From Neptuniibacter sp048548695 (lineage in GTDB: Bacteria; Pseudomonadota; Gammaproteobacteria; Pseudomonadales; Balneatricaceae), in NCBI RefSeq assembly GCF_048548695.1, contig NZ_JBLYIF010000013.1: a stretch of DNA of 64,000 nucleotides. The stretch is one strand, 5' to 3'. The translations under genes and the position numbers were made by a program. How positions within the stretch are numbered: position 1 is the stretch's first letter; every line of letters begins with the position of its first letter. The notes under the pieces are model-generated. The model did not search any database. It was not told where the DNA came from and saw nothing but the letters and a program-made list of their open reading frames with translations. Positions 62,702 to 64,000 of this stretch are shown here, in pieces.

Positions 62702-64000
62702 ATGTCTGTTGATGTGGTCATACTTGCCGCCGGGCAGGGGAGCCGGATGAAATCGGCGATGCCTAAAGTGTTGCACAAGGTTGGTGGTAAACCGATGGTG
62801 CAGCATGTCATTGATACCGCGCGTACACTGAATGCGGCTGATCTGCATGTGGTTATTGGCCATGGCGCTGACCAGGTACGTGAACTGCTCAATAGCCAAA
62901 ACATCAACGTAGTGCTGCAAGCAGAACAGCTGGGTACCGGGCATGCCGTGGCTCAGGCGATGCCAGCAGTTACGGCGGACGGGGTGACCTTGGTGCTGTA
63001 CGGTGATGTGCCGATGATTCGCAGTGAAACCCTGACCCAGATGGTGATCCTGGCAGATCAGGATAACCTGGCTTTGCTGACAGTTAACCTGACCGATCCA
63101 ACAGGCTATGGGCGTATTGTCCGTGATGCAGCCAGTCATGCAGTACAGGCCATTGTCGAACATAAAGATGCTAATGCCGTGCAATTGGCCATTAATGAAG
63201 TTAATACCGGCATTCTGGCCGTGCCCAGCCGCTGGTTACAGCAGTGGTTACCGCAGCTATCTGCCAATAATGCACAGGGTGAATATTATCTGACAGATAT
63301 TATTGCCATGGCTGCCAGCCAGGGGGTTACCATCGCGGCCATACAGCCAGAGGCTGAGCAGGAAGTGCAAGGGGTTAATAATCGCTTGCAGCTGTCTGAG
63401 CTAGAGCGCTGGTATCAATCCAGGCAGGCAGAGCAGTTAATGTTGGCAGGTGTCACTCTGGCAGACCCTGCTCGTATCGATCTGCGCGGTAACCTGACCA
63501 CCGGACAGGATGTATACCTGGATATTAATCTGGTGGTGGAAGGTGATGTCACACTGGGTGACAACGTTGTTATTGAAGCCAACTGCTGCCTGAAAGATTG
63601 CCGCATCGCCTCTGGCTGCCATATCAAAGCCAATACCGTAATAGAACAGGCGGATCTGGGCCCTGACTGTGAGGTAGGCCCCTATGCACGGCTGCGTCCG
63701 GGTACGAAGCTGGCCGCGAAAGCCAAGGTGGGTAATTTTGTTGAAACTAAAAAAACCGTGGTTGGTGAAGGCAGTAAAATTAATCACTTGTCGTATATTG
63801 GCGATGCTGAGTTGGGTGCTGGGGTGAACGTCGGTGCCGGTACTATCACCTGTAACTATGACGGTGTGAATAAATCTCGTACCGAGATTCAGGATGGGGC
63901 ATTTATCGGTTCTAATTCTTCTCTGGTGGCACCGGTGACTATTGGCGCGCAAGCGACTATAGGTGCGGGATCAACCATCACCAAAAATGTTCAGCCTGAT
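62702..64000 (+). CDS. glmU: Bifunctional GlmU (partial at window end)
   Basis: 433 codons of an open frame that runs off the window; full-length GlmU is about 455. N-terminal uridyltransferase with LAAGQGSRMKSAMPKVLHKVGG and QLGTGHAVAQAMP; C-terminal left-handed beta-helix acetyltransferase with AKVGNFVETKK, NHLSYIGDAELG and VGAGTITCNYDGVNK. It makes UDP-GlcNAc from GlcN-1-P. ATG 62,702 follows AAGGAAA. Confidence 0.96.
   Translation, partial: MSVDVVILAAGQGSRMKSAMPKVLHKVGGKPMVQHVIDTARTLNAADLHVVIGHGADQVRELLNSQNINVVLQAEQLGTGHAVAQAMPAVTADGVTLVLYGDVPMIRSETLTQMVILADQDNLALLTVNLTDPTGYGRIVRDAASHAVQAIVEHKDANAVQLAINEVNTGILAVPSRWLQQWLPQLSANNAQGEYYLTDIIAMAASQGVTIAAIQPEAEQEVQGVNNRLQLSELERWYQSRQAEQLMLAGVTLADPARIDLRGNLTTGQDVYLDINLVVEGDVTLGDNVVIEANCCLKDCRIASGCHIKANTVIEQADLGPDCEVGPYARLRPGTKLAAKAKVGNFVETKKTVVGEGSKINHLSYIGDAELGAGVNVGAGTITCNYDGVNKSRTEIQDGAFIGSNSSLVAPVTIGAQATIGAGSTITKNVQPD

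Noticed and set aside
1..64000. CRISPR arrays, prophage genes and toxin-antitoxin pairs
   Set aside because: No regularly spaced repeats, phage structural genes or recognisable toxin-antitoxin pair were seen on either strand.

Overview
The window looks like the replication-origin region of a marine gammaproteobacterium, probably of the Oceanospirillaceae type. The evidence is the order gyrB-recF-dnaN-dnaA / rpmH-rnpA-yidC-mnmE / mnmG-rsmG-parA-parB-atpIBEFHAGDC-glmU, a glnK-amtB-glnB cluster, an arginine succinyltransferase (ast) operon and a Rep helicase. The genus cannot be fixed from sequence alone.

Layout. 0-9.9 kb: MOSC-protein tail, a secreted fasciclin-domain protein, a PAS-PAS-MCP sensor, a serine-recombinase relative without catalytic residues, an unknown gene, YaeQ, tRNA-Arg(CCG) with a duplicated 3' end, a c5-type cytochrome, rep and a GGDEF/EAL protein. 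9.9-15.9 kb: comM, a degenerate GGDEF/EAL protein, ubiK, then glnK-amtB behind a sigma-54 promoter, and glnB. 15.9-23.1 kb: an ast operon (astC, M20 hydrolase, DUF1338, astA, astD, astB) without astE. 23.1-26.5 kb: a Cpx-like two-component pair, a Spy/CpxP-like chaperone behind a perfect CpxR box, two parS sites and a YqhA-family protein. 39.4-64 kb: the dnaA and mnmG clusters with a probable oriC between mnmE and mnmG, parAB, the ATP synthase operon, a TrmB-family regulator and the start of glmU.

The standout is 26,555-39,374. This AT-richer block is bounded exactly by 25-bp imperfect inverted repeats (14 of the first 15 bases match, TGT...ACA ends) and by a 5-bp target duplication GTTAG. 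It sits directly after the gyrB stop codon, between gyrB and what looks like the native gyrB terminator. Both ends carry repeated TCTCAT-core sites: three phased at 21-22 bp at the gyrB-proximal end and three widely spaced at the other. This is the end layout of Tn7-like transposons. No tnsABC genes are present. The only transposition remnant is a probable TniQ/TnsD C-terminus fused in frame to a truncated IS3-family (IS407-like) transposase.

The cargo is one operon. Its first three genes resemble SspB (DUF4007), SspC (large P-loop ATPase) and SspD (DndC/PAPS-reductase-like) of single-strand DNA phosphorothioation. They are followed by a two-protein module I do not recognise: a protein with two GHKL ATPase domains (Hsp90/MutL-like at the N-terminus, histidine-kinase-like at the C-terminus, with an H-box) and a 635-residue protein with a receiver domain and an unknown C-terminal region. 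A DUF4145-like/Sel1-repeat gene lies on the other strand. No cysteine desulfurase (SspA), SspE or SspFGH is recognisable, so the GHKL/receiver pair is the candidate sensing or effector arm. The GHKL gene carries an in-frame TAA stop at codon 94, so this copy may be inactive, read through or mis-sequenced.
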